Positions 6,021 to 6,087 of a stretch of DNA of 6,087 nt are shown here, piece by piece. The translations under genes and the position numbers were made by a program. The stretch lies in contig JABIYQ010000165.1 of assembly GCA_018702715.1 (NCBI GenBank), positions 1 through 6,087 on the forward strand, given 5' to 3'. The notes beneath the pieces were generated by a model. The model worked only from the letters and a program-made list of their open reading frames with translations. It made no database searches and was not told the origin of the DNA. The DNA comes from Desulfobacula sp. (GTDB lineage: Bacteria; Desulfobacterota; Desulfobacteria; Desulfobacterales; Desulfobacteraceae). Within the stretch, counting starts at the first letter, position 1. Each line of letters starts with the position of its first letter.

Positions 6021-6030
6021 ATATTGTCAA
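6003..6030 (-). promoter_or_regulatory. Sigma-70 type promoter of the marR-dehydratase operon
   Basis: On the minus strand TTGACA (6030-6025) and TATAAT (6008-6003), both perfect consensus, are separated by 16 bases. Transcription should start near 5996, giving a leader of about 27 bases to ATG 5969. The surrounding DNA is A/T-rich. No gene is visible in the remaining sequence from 6031 to the window end. Confidence 0.85.
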
Positions 6031-6087
6031 GAACTATTTTGCCTAAATTCTTATTTACACGGCTTTGTTTTTTTACTATGTTTGAAT

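Overview
The window looks like a chromosomal piece of a strictly anaerobic bacterium, most likely a sulfate-reducing Desulfobacterales-type (former Deltaproteobacteria) organism. This is inferred from gene content: a selenocysteine-containing MvhD, a MetV-MetF pair of the acetyl-CoA (Wood-Ljungdahl) pathway, and a radical-type 2-hydroxyacyl-CoA dehydratase/benzoyl-CoA reductase family operon. No ribosomal or other taxonomic marker is present.

Left half, plus strand (about 80-2213): three genes in one direction, mvhD, metV and metF. mvhD begins at 80 and crosses an in-frame TGA at 128-130. That TGA replaces a conserved cysteine of the iron-sulfur motif and is followed at once by a good bacterial SECIS-like hairpin. 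A conventional gene caller would start the gene at 161 and lose the metal-binding N-terminus. The set fits a methylene-tetrahydrofolate reductase (MetF plus its Fe-S partner MetV) connected through MvhD to a heterodisulfide-reductase-like HdrA(BC) unit. Any hdr genes would lie to the left of the window. A tandem 21-base repeat sits just upstream of mvhD, a long hairpin lies between mvhD and metV, and a perfect 12-bp hairpin at 2244-2280 closes the operon.

Right half, minus strand (5969 down to 2286): a convergent operon with a strong promoter at 6003-6030 (consensus TTGACA and TATAAT) overlapped by a palindrome. It encodes a MarR regulator, two different subunits of the 2-hydroxyacyl-CoA dehydratase family (351 and 402 aa), a 173-bp gap holding a 70-nt imperfect palindrome, and a BadF/HgdC-type ATP-dependent activator (264 aa). 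The first three genes are tightly coupled: an ATGA overlap, then a 2-nt gap. The system is predicted to use ATP hydrolysis by the activator to push a low-potential electron into the two-subunit Fe-S enzyme, but the substrate cannot be read from the sequence. With a single activator subunit it resembles a dehydratase or another unassigned reductase more than BcrABCD benzoyl-CoA reductase.

Most notable points: the selenocysteine mvhD with its SECIS, the uncharacterised dehydratase/reductase operon with MarR control, and the 70-nt palindrome before the activator.
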